Position numbers and translations under genes: made by a program. 64,000 nucleotides of DNA from Solen grandis (Eukaryota > Mollusca > Bivalvia > Adapedonta > Solenidae). The stretch spans positions 57,109,608-57,173,607 of the forward strand of contig CM037777.1 of the NCBI GenBank assembly GCA_021229015.1. Reading direction: 5' to 3'. Shown here one piece after another: positions 25,484 through 37,316 of the stretch. Numbering within the stretch: the stretch's first letter is position 1; every line of letters begins with the position of its first letter. Below the pieces are notes generated by a model that saw only the letters and a list, made by a program, of their open reading frames with translations, made no database searches and was not told the origin of the DNA.

Positions 25484-26200
25484 AGTTTAGTTTCAACAAA
25501 ATCTCACACTTTTCTTTCGATATATTTATTTTTATCCTTGAGATTACACATCAATTTGATTTTACATGACGTAAGTCATAAAAAATGCTTGCATTTCATT
25601 TATAAATTGACTAGACTAGTATTCTTCGATTAAGATTAATTGTACCAGATAGGGTACACGCGCGAGGTTATTACTCCTTGCCACATCATAAAATTCGCCG
25701 TATCACCTACTGAATGTAATATAATTGTTTAAAGATGACACCCTATCAAGACAAGTTGAATCAAGTTATCTACGGCTGTCACCACGCGTGGCTCCTATCA
25801 CATGTCGACATTAAGACATCAGATTTCGACAGTTTGATGAGGTCGAAATTTACCATCAGCCTCTCTGGAACAGCCGGAGATTAGTTCAATCTGAAGTTTA
25901 TGCGTTTTGCAATTACACACGTTTTACTAGCATGGTGTATCACGGTGGGCAATCAGCAGAAAGACAATTAAGAAGAAGTTGGTCCTGGAGAGATATAATG
26001 ACTTGCTCTATCAGATTGTAAACGAAAGCTTTCAAGATTCTTCGCACTCTAATAAAAAAGCTCTGGTTTCTCAGCAATTTGAAACGCGAAAGGTCAAGAC
26101 CGTATAAAATTTATATTGCATAAATATAACCAGGAACGAGTTGGTTATGAATGAATGATAGAGGAAAGAATTAAAGGGCATTTGTTGGTTCTCCAGACGG

Positions 26201-26300
26201 NNNNNNNNNNNNNNNNNNNNNNNNNNNNNNNNNNNNNNNNNNNNNNNNNNNNNNNNNNNNNNNNNNNNNNNNNNNNNNNNNNNNNNNNNNNNNNNNNNNN
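26201..26300. other. Assembly gap (100 N)
   Basis: One hundred N characters. Sequence resumes inside the right end of a TTAA-bounded MITE (GAAGTAAAGGGTTAA), so the gap probably sits in repetitive DNA. The true length is unknown. Confidence 0.99.
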
Positions 26301-26315
26301 GAAGTAAAGGGTTAA
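26301..26315 (+). mobile_element. Right end of a family Q MITE cut by the gap
   Basis: GAAGTAAAGGGTTAA immediately after the N run matches the right terminus of family Q. Confidence 0.5.
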
Positions 26316-26999
26316 ACTAAATTAAAAATGGGGTTTTAAGAAGATGGGAATAAATTAAAGATAACGGGGAAAACGATAAAAGTAAATAACAATAAATGTG
26401 CATTTTTGATAAAATACAAATTTGCTTCTTTCAGTAAAAGAGAATTTTATATGTTTCAAGGAAATTTATTCATTTGCAGCTATGCCACTATATCATGAAA
26501 CTTATCAGTACCTCGTGACAGTAATGAATTTTAAGATAACCAACTAACTATGAAATCTACTTTACTAGTTGAAACTGCCAAACACTTACATTCAATAAAT
26601 AAATTAAATTAACTACTCCGTAATATCAATTATATCTTGAATTATACCCAAATGTGTACACCATAAAGTTGCTACTAACTGTTAGTACACAAAGTTTAAG
26701 TGTCTTCGATGTCCTCAAACATCTGTTTGTTTTATTAGACGGAGCGAACACTTTCAGCTTTTTCATTATCCTCTTTAATTACTCAAACGTATTTTCAACG
26801 CCTTTATCTCACCCCTCTAATAAAACCAGACATTTCATTGCAAATTGAGGTAGCATAATGATTTTACTGTAATGCTAAATTGACATTTTACAACTTTTAT
26901 TTAATTGCTCGTTGACAGCATTGTTAATGGTTTGTAATTACCGTGCTTTAATAGTATCGTTATATTTTTTAAATGTTTGTTTGTTTGTGGGGAGCATAC

Positions 27000-27405
27000 C
27001 ACCGATATTTTTTTCAGTCATTTCGAGTCTCTGTCGACATAAGTGCTGCCACTCTACGACATCACGCCGTAGTCAAGTGACATGGTATCGCACCCGGTCA
27101 CATTACCCTGACACTGCTGGAGCTAACCTTAACCCTTTCCCTCATAGAGGACACGATGAAAAGACCTATGCGAACAGCATAAAACCAGATCAGCCTGCGA
27201 GTCACTCGCAGGCTGATCAGGTTTTATGCTGTTCGCTGCTCCTCAATGGTCTGGAAATGAGGATTTTGTATTTAAATTTGGTAAGGTTTAACTGTGATTT
27301 TCTGCAGATCAGGCTTTATGTGATACCTATTGAGTGCGTCAAAATGAGTCTATATGAGGGAAAGGGTTAAATACTGAGCGCCAAGTAAGAAACATTTTCA
27401 AGACT
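27000..27405 (-). mobile_element. SINE tail split by a MITE
   Basis: Text matching the inverted body ('GACATCACGCCGTAGTCAAG', 'CCTGACACTGCTGG') to 27128 and continuing after the MITE with GAGCGCCAAG. The head is decayed. Confidence 0.55.
27129..27370. mobile_element. TTAA-bounded palindromic MITE, family P copy 2
   Basis: Same 242-base length and the same termini as the copy at 15262 but in inverted orientation, with the hairpin at 27170-27236. It is inserted inside a SINE (SINE sequence at about 27000-27128 resumes with GAGCGCCAAG after 27370). Confidence 0.75.
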
Positions 27406-27772
27406 TGAATTCCACCAGTCATACTTAGCACTAGGTAATACTTAAATATAAGGGGTTAATGTCACCATTATTGTTCCTCTTATAAAAGTACCCAAATGTT
27501 TTATTTCTTAACAAACACTGATAGTTATTAAGGTTATCTGTACAGTTGAGTCATATTTTAGAAAACAGGGATGTTGGAATGCGTTTCTATCCAATTTGAA
27601 AAATAAGTACAATTTATTACTTAGTGGTCAGTATTTTTGGCGAAATTGGCGCCAGTACCATTTTTAACGATATCGGTTAGTCGCGACCCGTCATCAAATC
27701 CACTACATGACGCAGATATATGTTATATAATGTTAAATGTTATGTCATGTTTTTTATATGCAAGCATTTAAC

Positions 27773-28076
27773 GTCCCCAGTGGTCGAGTGGATAGAGCGT
27801 CCTCCTCGAGAGCGGGAAGTCGTGGGTTCGACCCCCGGCCGCGACATACAAAAGTCGTACAACTGGTACTGGTATAGCTTCCTTGCTTAGCGCGCATCCT
27901 TTAAAGGTATTTCAAAGACCGGTTGGTCCGGTGTCAGGATAATGTGTGGTATAATGCCACATGTCTACGGCGTGATACTGCAGTGTGACAGCACTATATC
28001 TGTCTCAAGTAGACATCGTCTCAAAATGACTGTAATACTGTCGGTTGGAAGTTAAATAAACAAAAGAAACAAACAA
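27773..28076 (+). mobile_element. tRNA-headed SINE, full length
   Basis: The head GTGGTCGAGTGGATAGAGCG and B box GGTTCGACCCC (27825-27835) are followed by a body with 'GACACCGG'-type, 'CTGCAGTGTGACAGC' and 'CTCAAGTAGACATCGTCTC' text, ending in TTAAATAAACAAA. Inverted relatives occur at 27000, 39345 and 62040. Confidence 0.7.
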
Positions 28077-28150
28077 ATATGAAATAATCTAATTATAATG
28101 TTTGTATGCTGCAAACATTTATCCCTATGCATTTCGGCTACATACGAACC

Positions 28151-28388
28151 CGATGACCGTGTGGTCAGAGAGTTCATCTCCGGAGCGAGAGGTAGCAAGT
28201 TCGATCCTCGATCATAAAATACCGGTACTAAGAATAATGCAACTGGATGCAATATGCATCGTGCTTTTTCAGTGTATGTATGTCTCGTGTAAAAAAAGAC
28301 TCCAAATTACACACATTTTGTTTGTATGGATTAAACGGCACATGACCTAAATACAATCGGTGGGACGTTAAACCAATCAATAAACATT
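28151..28388 (+). mobile_element. tRNA-headed SINE of a second family
   Basis: The head GACCGTGTGGTCAGAGAGTT with B box AGTTCGATCCTC, ending GGTGGGACGTTAAACCAATC and AATAAACA, a typical molluscan SINE tail. Confidence 0.6.
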
Positions 28389-28864
28389 TCCACAAATACA
28401 ATGCAAAAAGTAGTAAGTAAGTAAATAATTAAGTAAGTAATAAAGTCTTTATTCAAAGTGGATAACATATTTGACATAAACGAATCTAACATGTGGTCCA
28501 CATAACTTAAAAATAATATGTTAAAATTTCATGAATACTGAATTGTCTTCCTATAAAAATATTTAAAATTGTTGAATTTTATTGTTCGCGATTTGTTTTC
28601 CTCTTAAAATAATTGATGTTAAGATATCATATGTGAAGGAAACAGTGACTCTTTATGATGATGCAATTTCATATCGTAGACACGTGATATGTTATAAGAC
28701 CCAGTCAAACTACCTGCTCTACGTTCAGTTACAACGTGTGCAATGCATCCCTGCTGTATTGAAGCTTATGAACAAACGCACAGCCGTTTTCTAACGTGAG
28801 CTGTCGTTCGCGGACATCTGCGCATAATTTGCGCTAAATAAGGTAACTCTACCAGCACCAGTTT

Positions 28865-28955
28865 TACGATTTTGGTATATCGCCGCCGGGGATCGAACCC
28901 ACGTATTTCCTGTTCCTTATTTAGTGTCAGCCATGTCTTACAAACAAGCTAGACA
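28865..28955 (-). mobile_element. SINE head, inverted
   Basis: Contains GGGGATCGAACCCA (B box in reverse, 28888-28900). Confidence 0.45.
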
Positions 28956-29411
28956 TTCATCCTCATTCACTGCCAAATGTACTATATGCCCCTACTGAGT
29001 GTCGAAAATCGTCAAGTGACAGTCGCCCGTGACAAGAAAATAAAGGTGCCTTACAAATCGGTATTACACTTGCTAATTATGGTGTTTTGTGATGTCAGTG
29101 CAACATATACTGAGTCCTTTTTAAGCTTTTCCACCCATAATGAGCTGTTTTATTATAAGGCGTCTCTAATGACATTTTACGTTAACGAAAAAGCAGTATT
29201 GCACCGGCTGTGAACGTAACTGGCCCAAATATCACAGGGAAGGTTCGCAATCCGTAAATGTCAGGCAAATATTGTCAAGGAAATGCCTGAATTAGAAATT
29301 ACATTGTTATTAATCAAATGATAATATAATGCGAACAAGTGTTTAAAAGGTTTCATTTAGAAATCAATATAACAAGAAATAAGTTTAATACAAATTCAGT
29401 TGCTGTGTAAG

Positions 29412-29415
<4 letters not shown>

Positions 29416-29444
<29 letters not shown>
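29416..29444. repeat. (TTA)n microsatellite
   Basis: Uninterrupted TTA repeat. Confidence 0.85.
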
Positions 29445-30074
29445 GGAGAATCAAACTATCTCCTTGTATATATAATAACAATAATTTATTTCATATCTTC
29501 AGTAAAAAAAATGAGAAATATTTGTGAATATGAAATCATATCATACACCATGGGAGATACGATGTTACCATTTTCATTATGGCGTTAGTTTCCTGCATGC
29601 CTGGTAAAATGAAATTTCAAAAAAAAAATCGAAAGGAAATTCCTTAGCTTGTATGCTTATTGCTATCTTCAGTGTCATTAAAAACTTTGAAAACATTTTT
29701 CCCGATACGTAAGTTCCACTCTATTCGTTAATGTTACTTTTGTTGATTTAAATACAAGGGAGTGCTAGAGTAATTAATTTAATGTATCCAAACCATTGTT
29801 TTTCACGCCCAACGTCTCGAGGTCGGCTAGGGTGTCTACCATCTGTGGTCCATCAGCGGCCGCTCGTGATGTCATTAATTGATCGGTTGCTATGGTAATG
29901 GTTACGTTTTCGTGTGAAAGAAGCTGTCGCTATATTCGAAGCTTAACTTGTGCAATCATTTGGATACAGAAAATGGACTATTTCGTGATCAAGAAGCCAC
30001 AAGGGGACGAGCGTATTTGGAACAGTTTAGAAATCTTATCCTGAAGTGAATAACCTTTTCGTTGAACATTTCGA

Positions 30075-30284
30075 ATGCTACATTTTGCCAATTTCAAATT
30101 TCTTTTTCATCGGGGCAGCCAAGTTTTCACTAAATCATTGATTGCCCCGCCACACAACGCCTCCGCTCTCACTGTGCTCGTAGGGCGAGGCGGGATCGAG
30201 GAGGGCACTGAACGAGCAGACGTGGAGAGCGTAGTCTACGGAAGTGTGTTGGACTTAGCGCCTTTACGAAACATCATTATGTAA
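30075..30284 (+). pseudogene. GC-rich coding-like fragment, faintly thiolase-like
   Basis: The frame ends at TAA 30282-30284. From about 30130 it has coding-like, GC-rich codons: HNASALTVLVGRGGIEEG, then ADVESVVYGSVLD. The second piece resembles the conserved early segment of thiolases (AxVDxVVxGxVLQ), but nothing downstream continues the family and the N-terminal part is AT-rich noise. Just upstream, at 29973, a short frame MDYFVIKKPQGDERIWNS also looks coding. The best reading is an old gene fragment; the family assignment is weak. Confidence 0.18.
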
Positions 30285-31011
30285 ACAGTATCACGGTTAT
30301 TCAGTATCCACTCAGTAGTTGTTTTATTTGTGTTAAAAAATAATGAAATTGCACAGTTTGCGAGAATTTTTAATAGTAGGTTCTTCATATTGTTCAAAAA
30401 TACGTCTAATCATCCAGCATCGCAGTTACGTTACAAGAATGTTATAAAGCATGCCACGAAATCGGTTAAACTACATGAATCCTTTTATTATTTATATTTG
30501 AGAGTTATCCAATTTATCTTGTGTGGCGTTTAAACCAACGTTCGGAATGTGGCGTGCGTACAAACCACGATGTTCCCTTTTTTTTTTCTTTTCTTTTTTT
30601 TAAAGATTTTTGATCAGTTATGTTTGACACTCGGTTTGTCATTCCTGTAGAATTTGTTGAAACTGGACGTTTTCATTAATTAGTCCATTCTGCATTAAAT
30701 GTGTATTCCAATGTTGCAACTTTTATCCTTCCCATTTGAAATGAAATACACACACCTTTAAATTTGTGACAGCAACGAGTCCTTTTTATCTCATTTTTCT
30801 TCTTATTGTACGTTTAACTTGGTTTTATTTTATTTAATTTGGATTCCTTTACGCCATGTTAATGCTATCAAATATCAACAGATGACCAGTTTACCTAACA
30901 ACTCTTTCCCGAGATTCTGGCAGTGCTTAAGCATTAGCACACATCTCTGTAGTTAAATAAATACAGCGATGGAAGACGAATGACCATCAGAAAGATATTG
31001 TAAGTAATTCA

Positions 31012-31092
31012 TCAGGGAGACCGTACCCGACCCCAGTGGGGATCGAACTATCAACCTTCGGCATCACAGCCAAGCGCTATCAAGGCCGGTTT
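31012..31092 (-). mobile_element. SINE head, inverted
   Basis: GTGGGGATCGAACTATCAAC and CAGCCAAGCGCTATCAAGGC read in reverse as a tRNA-like head with a B box. Confidence 0.5.
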
Positions 31093-32743
31093 ATTTATGT
31101 GAAACCCATGGTTTGGCACTGAGAAATTATTATTATCTGTTCAGACGGACCCCAACAGTAAACAAGAACTATCATTGAAGATGATAATACCCCTAGATAC
31201 TGCTTCGGCACGGTTACTGTTACCCTTTCAGATATTCTTGATAAAGTTGAAGGGTAAAAGTAAAAACACACCAAAACCAGACAGAGCTCTGATACACTTA
31301 TTTATGTATTGCAGACAAAAAATATTTAATAAATATAAAAAAAAAGCTGATCGTGACATGCCAGTGATATATGCAACTGTGTTGGTAAATTACAAATGCT
31401 GTGAAGTTATATCAAATCTGACCAATAGTAGCTGAGAAATGGAGCCGATAAAATATATTCTATAAATATGGCAAGGGGGTGGGGGAGGGCATAACTGGAA
31501 GAAAATTGAAGCAAACATGACATGCCTACATTATAAGCAAGTAGATTTGGTATTTATGATTTTAATAATTCAATAAATATAATAAAGAGCCCTAACTCAT
31601 ATAAAATTAAGCCGGCCATTATGTGCTAACGATATACGCAATTAGAATTCGTACTATTAATGCTGTTAAGTTATATCTATATCAGAACATTTGTAGCCAA
31701 GATATAGTGTGGACAAAATATATTCAATAAGTATAACAAAGGGCCATAACTCATTCAAAAATCAGTAATCGGCAATGCTCTTACTGTTTTAGCGTGAGGT
31801 GAAAGCGCAGGTCTAGGTGTGACGGGACATCACGATCGTAGTACGTCCAAAGAAGAACCCGAATGCGCTATTTTTGCGTTCTATGCGTTTCCGACACGCC
31901 CTAGTAGCGAAGTACGAGTGGGGACCTTGATTTACGGGAGTATTAGAGGCGTTCTTCAGACTTAAGTCGGAAAAATGTTCCAAAAATTAGTTGATATACA
32001 GAATTTATGATTTCTTGTACAGGACTAGTGTCGCTAAAGAAGCAAATCATACATGTTTGGCTGCAGATTTAAATCATTTCAAGTATGTCAATAATTGTCA
32101 TGCAAGTGGGTAAAGTTAAGTATTCTGCCTAAACAGTGGCGTGACTGAAATAAACACGATTCCAATGCAACGCACGTGTTTAAATCTCGTTAACTAAATT
32201 ATCTGGAACAATTTAATAGCTTCCCTTAAACTGGTCATTGAAAATTCCCCTGCTTAATCGAATACTGTGTTTGTTCGTATGCTGTGGCATGCAAAGCACG
32301 TGCGCACATTCTGACACGTTGTATAGCATGAATCTCGGATAAGATGCAGTTCGTGGAGATGAAAGCTGAGGTTAGGAATCAAAATGCGCATTTTTTGTGC
32401 ACATTTTGAACCTGCAGAACCCACAGGCGCATCTGGTGCATTTGATGGAAAAATAAAAGGAAGGTGAAGGTAGAGGTATGTAGATAAAGCCAATGTGCTG
32501 TTTGGTCTATCACAGTTAATAAAATGAAGCAAAACTAAGCGGACACACATTCACGCACCCATACATACTTTTTTTTTTGCAATAATGGATTTAGTTTAGG
32601 TAATATTCAATCCATTGCTTGTTATTTTTTTATGTATGCAAGCACATGTATATTTATTTTCTTCAGTTTTGGATAATGATATCGAGCAAAGCGAAGTACA
32701 CACACAAAGCGAACTTTTAAATTTACGTCATTTTAACTTACAA

Positions 32744-32875
32744 TCAACTCCCAGACGGTTCCTGTGTTGGATCAGTACTTAGCATACTGAAAGGTTGTTA
32801 AACCGTCTTGCCACAAAAGGGTTCGAACCCACAACCTTCGGATCCGTGGTCTAAGATCTCTACCAAACAATATGT
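32744..32875 (-). mobile_element. tRNA-headed SINE, inverted
   Basis: B box GGGTTCGAACCC at 32820-32830; tail 'GACGGTTCCTGTGTTGGATC' is the reverse complement of the tail at 14130. Confidence 0.55.
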
Positions 32876-34071
32876 ATGAAGTTTTGTTGTTCAAAAATTG
32901 AATGTGAAAATTTGCATTTATCAAGTTTTTTTAAACGACCGACCCTAAAGTTTTTTGTTTGTTTTTTTCCTTTCCGCCTTTAAAAATGTTTCCCTTTTTT
33001 ACCTTTCGTTTCATGTAAAAAAAAAAAAAAAAATAAAAAAAATCCCGACCTAATGACCCTCTTTCTTATTTCCTAGAGACCAGAACTACTTTTTTTGGCC
33101 TAGGTATAATTCATGTATATAGTGAAATAAACAAAACAAATACAAATATTAATTTTATTGAAATCAGTTACATTACAAATATAAAGTCAGCAACACGTCA
33201 ATCTACTTGATTACCATGGTTTCAGTAACATTTATTGAAAACAAGTTTATTAGTCTGATGACGTCACACTTGGTCCTGACATTTAATTAATTAAATGTAA
33301 AACGTCTACAAAAACGTAAACAGGAAAACGTGAGTTCCAGTAATAACCATCGTCAAAAATGCACCCACAGGAGTTATATCCTGGTTTTAAGGCATTGGAA
33401 CTGTACCTGAATCATAGATCGCCTTCAATTAACGCAAGAAAAATGTGAATTACGGAAAATAGCGGAGTCAAATATGACTGACGGAAAATTGCTCAGTCAA
33501 GTGCGAATTACGAATGACGAAATATTAATTACGGTCATGGAACACTAGCTGAAAATGAATGTTGCTGTTGTTGTTGTGTTTAATAGAGTACGATTACAGA
33601 TTAAGCTTGCCATTATACTAGCAGTCCCAAAGATAATATATATTAATATCAAATAAATAAAAGGCATGCTGTCAAATGGAACGTTCGTGATTTTTGTTTC
33701 ACCAAAATGTTTGTATAAATAAAATAAAAAATGCCGACGTAAAAAATCTGCATTCGGATTTAAAAATATCTAATACTCGTACATATACGAGTGACGTGTT
33801 TCTGTCAAACAGCGACGTAAAGCCAATTACGGGTGGTGGAAGCCACCAGCGCCTTCATTGAACCATTGACCTAGTGATTTAGTGCAAGCCAGCTACAGGA
33901 CTCCCTCTAATAAATTTCCGTGTGACCAGATCTAGGTCCGAGGATAAAATAATAAGCTAATGAAGTATGATTTCACACTCAAACTCAGAATATGTCCTTT
34001 TGTTTTAATAGGGATTTTAGTATGATACTCAAATTTCAGCCTGAGATCGTGCTTAAAAATGTTTCAAGAAG

Positions 34072-34155
34072 ACGCGGCCAGGACTCGAACCGACTCGACG
34101 AAGTGCTAGGTGATAGTAAATCAGGGTCTAAAACCTCACGGCCATGACACCCCCA
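34072..34155 (-). mobile_element. SINE head, inverted
   Basis: The reverse B box GGACTCGAACC at 34081-34091, followed by CTAAAACCTCACGGCCATGA. Confidence 0.45.
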
Positions 34156-34860
34156 CCCCCGCTCTTCCACTTGGTAAAAAAATTACAAATACGTAATACT
34201 GTGAATGCCTATTTGACGATGAATTTTACATGGGTCGTTTTCGAAACTGGCCATTGATTGCCAGATGAAAATAAATAAGTGATAATTAAAGAGTATGTAC
34301 AAAATGACTTTGATCGACTGGATGAAAAATAACTACATTGAATAAATACAGTCTAACCTTGACTCCAAACAATATCATTAGTCGAATTTTCTAGTTTCTG
34401 AAACATGAATACGAGATATATCAATGTCTGACATTGAACCTAATTGCAAATGACATTGTACTGCACGCGCCTACACAAGCAGGTGCGGGGAAACACGTGT
34501 CGTCTGCTATTCTCTTAAAATAGAGTAACATGCTTACACGCAAATACAGAGCGTACCTTAAAGTGTTGTTTTTTTTATATCATTTGGCATCTGTCAGACA
34601 CAAAATATATGTTTTATAAAACAATAGCGTTGACCTCATTTCAGAAAACAGCGTCATTAGACACAAAAATATAATTAATGTCTATTTTACATAAGATGAA
34701 TGTGTATTAATGAACGGCAATATAACATCATAACTATAGCAACAATTTAGCTTTGTGAGTAAAAAAAACGTAAAATAGTTAAACAATACTTCTAACATCG
34801 TTCAACTTTTTGAAACATGTAATACTAAAGTGAGCCACGGAAAATCAAAATCTTTCACGT

Positions 34861-35040
34861 GTAATTAAATTTCGTTGATTTCATAAAGGGTATTTTACGC
34901 GAAAATTAATCTCTAGAAACCCATATATGCAGTATGGACTTCACATATTCTGGGTTATGAATCTAATGATAAATGTATCCTCTAAATAAATTTCAATAAA
35001 AAATCAACGAAATTTAATGTCAACGAAAAACAATGTGTTG
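34861..35040. mobile_element. Family V copy 2
   Basis: 'TTAAATTTCGTTGATTTCAT' at the left; 'ATCAACGAAATTTAATGTCA' then 'ACGAAAAACAATG' at the right. Diverged. Confidence 0.5.
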
Positions 35041-37074
35041 CAGTACAATAGCATGAAAATAGCACCATAAACTGGTTAAACCTATTTCGATCACATGTCT
35101 CTCACAAACTGTACATGCGTTTTATTTCTTGCAAGTACAGGGTAATTATTTACACAATATATGAACATTTCAAGAACATTTTGAGATTTGATTAATATAA
35201 TACATGCAATAATATGTATAAAAATTCCTTATCATTTAAAAACAATAACATGAAAATAAAACAAAAAACATACAACTTAAGCTGGAAAACACGACACCTA
35301 TATTTGAAACTTTTTTCAGCAAATGTGAAATTATAAACAAATTAGTTCTAAACTTGCTCGGCAATCTCCGTTAGATGGACGAAGTGTTCCGAAAAAGTGT
35401 GAAAACTTGCACATGAACATTTTTGTTGTAACAAAAACAAGAACTGTATGTTATTCTGACATATACACAAATGTAACTGGAACTTAAATGACATTAACAT
35501 GAAATATAAAACATATAATAAATATGAGAGAAAATATATTTTAAATCCGAAAACAGTTAATGTTTTTATCCTGGCTTCGTATGTGAGCACACTTTGTACA
35601 CCCATATAAAATCATAACTGTTTTTGAATAACATAAACTTTTTAGTATTAAATGATCATATCCCTGAAATGTGGCAGACATTAACAAAATAAAACCTCGT
35701 TTTGACTATCAAAACAGCAAGATAGAAAATTAATTAGATTTGTTTTTCCGAGAGATTCAAAAACATGCTTCATGTCTGTGAGGAAGAAATTAACATCAAA
35801 TTCAATTATATTTGTACAATTACGTCATAACTCAAGCATTGTGTTGCCAGATTGTTCAATAAGTGGATACACCGTTGTAAAACAATTTACAAAACTTGGC
35901 AAGACTGACAGCATTTCTCAATCTAAACAAAATTTGCAGTGTTGTTATTAAAAATATATAACATGACTAGTCTTGAATTCCGACAACAAAACTTAAAGCT
36001 AAGTAATACATGGAATCTTGAACAAAGTCGGAACACACTGTCATTCCACCATTCTCTTTTTTTTACTAACTTAAAGTGGAATATTGACTAACATGTGTTT
36101 TTTTACTATTTGAAGTATTTGTATAATTTTATTTTGGAAACAGGAAGGAAGAAATACAGCTCTTATCATTTAAATATTACTTAGTGCTAAGTTAGATTGA
36201 TTGAACTGGAGCCAGTCTGCAAAGTATTTTCATGATCAGGTTTCAAACAAGCCCTATAAATGATCTGTACGTGTTCTCGCGTGATAAAGGGTGATGCAAC
36301 GTGAATGACGTCATGAGGTATGCCACCAGTATGATACCAGTACAAGACGAGTGGTTCCCGGATTATGCTTGCAAAAATGGTTACTGGCTCGGGTACTGGC
36401 CGGTATGAACGTGTATATGTAACGGCACACCTTCGATTGGACTTTCCTGTGTTTACAGATGTCTTCAAATTGACTTACAAACTTTCCAAAAGCCAAATTG
36501 GGATAGCAGAATGGCATGATTCATATAAAATAACAAATGGCTTTGTTTGTGATGCTGTCTGTGAACAAATGACCTAATCATGAAAGATAAATAAGCAATA
36601 TGTAATATTTACTGTTAACATTAGGAAAAGATTTTTTTCTATCTGGTTCCTTCTACTGGCTTTCCTAAGTTTTTGGACTGGATCTTATGGATCCATCCTC
36701 AAACTTATTTTCATCAAAATTTAACTTTTGAAACCACACATTTTGCCTGACTTTAAAAGGAGATTATGAAACCTTCAAAAGAAATTGAAAGAGTTTCTGC
36801 ATTTTGAAATGTCTGGTACCGTGTCTTCATGATGCAGCAAATCTAGGATGAGTCTGCATATCTATTTCGTGCCTGAAATTGTTCGCAGTGAATGTCAAAA
36901 TCATGAACAATCTTTAATCCTCGTATAATATCGTAATATCTTTAAAAACTTTGTTCAGTCGGTGTTGCACACATTTTTTTTATCTTTTAAAGATGCATTT
37001 AATAAGATGCTGTACTAGTCTAAAGAGCGACATTATTTATAAGCTTCAAACTTCCAACTTTTTTTCTGTGACAT
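35041..37074. other. Downstream flank of the growth factor gene
   Basis: May hold the 3' untranslated region. Overlapping short frames at 36187-36577 on both strands carry no recognisable motif. Confidence 0.4.
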
Positions 37075-37080
37075 TTTAAT
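37075..37080 (-). terminator. Possible polyadenylation signal of the growth factor gene
   Basis: ATTAAA on the minus strand, about 125 bases past the stop codon. A second ATTAAA lies at 36998-37003 and an AATAAA at 36128-36133. Which is used cannot be told from sequence. Confidence 0.25.
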
Positions 37081-37204
37081 GAAGATGATGCAATCCTTAT
37101 CAAATCACGACGACGAGGTACGAACGGAGTAGTAGCATAATGAAACTGCCGGGCGATACCACGCGCTGACTGGCCGTTGCTATGGTTTTGACGACATTGT
37201 GAGC

Positions 37205-37316
37205 TCAGTTTCTCCTTCGCTGATGATGTTTGTGAATATGCGGACAGAATCCAGTATGCACGCGGAAGTCGCCAGCATTGCACGTTGGAATAAGGCATTC
37301 ATCTGATTTTATACAC
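37205..37316 (-). CDS. Growth factor exon 6 (terminal, basic tail), residues 299-335 and stop
   Basis: Acceptor TTCTTTTGTAG|G at 37317-37318, phase 2 in, TGA stop at 37207-37205. It adds four cysteines (CIKSDECLIPTC...FC) and ends in a histidine/arginine-rich tail, HKHHQRRRN. Such basic ends in VEGF and PDGF proteins commonly bind heparan sulphate and hold the ligand near the cell; that role is inferred. The neighbouring frame of this exon is also open for 92 codons, but it does not match the upstream phase. Confidence 0.82.

Noticed and set aside
26912..27370. 152-codon plus-strand open frame
   Set aside because: It runs through a SINE and a family P MITE; its peptide is translated repeat sequence.
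37020..37298. 92-codon frame over growth factor exon 6
   Set aside because: Wrong phase relative to exon 5; the real frame is the neighbouring one that ends at 37205.
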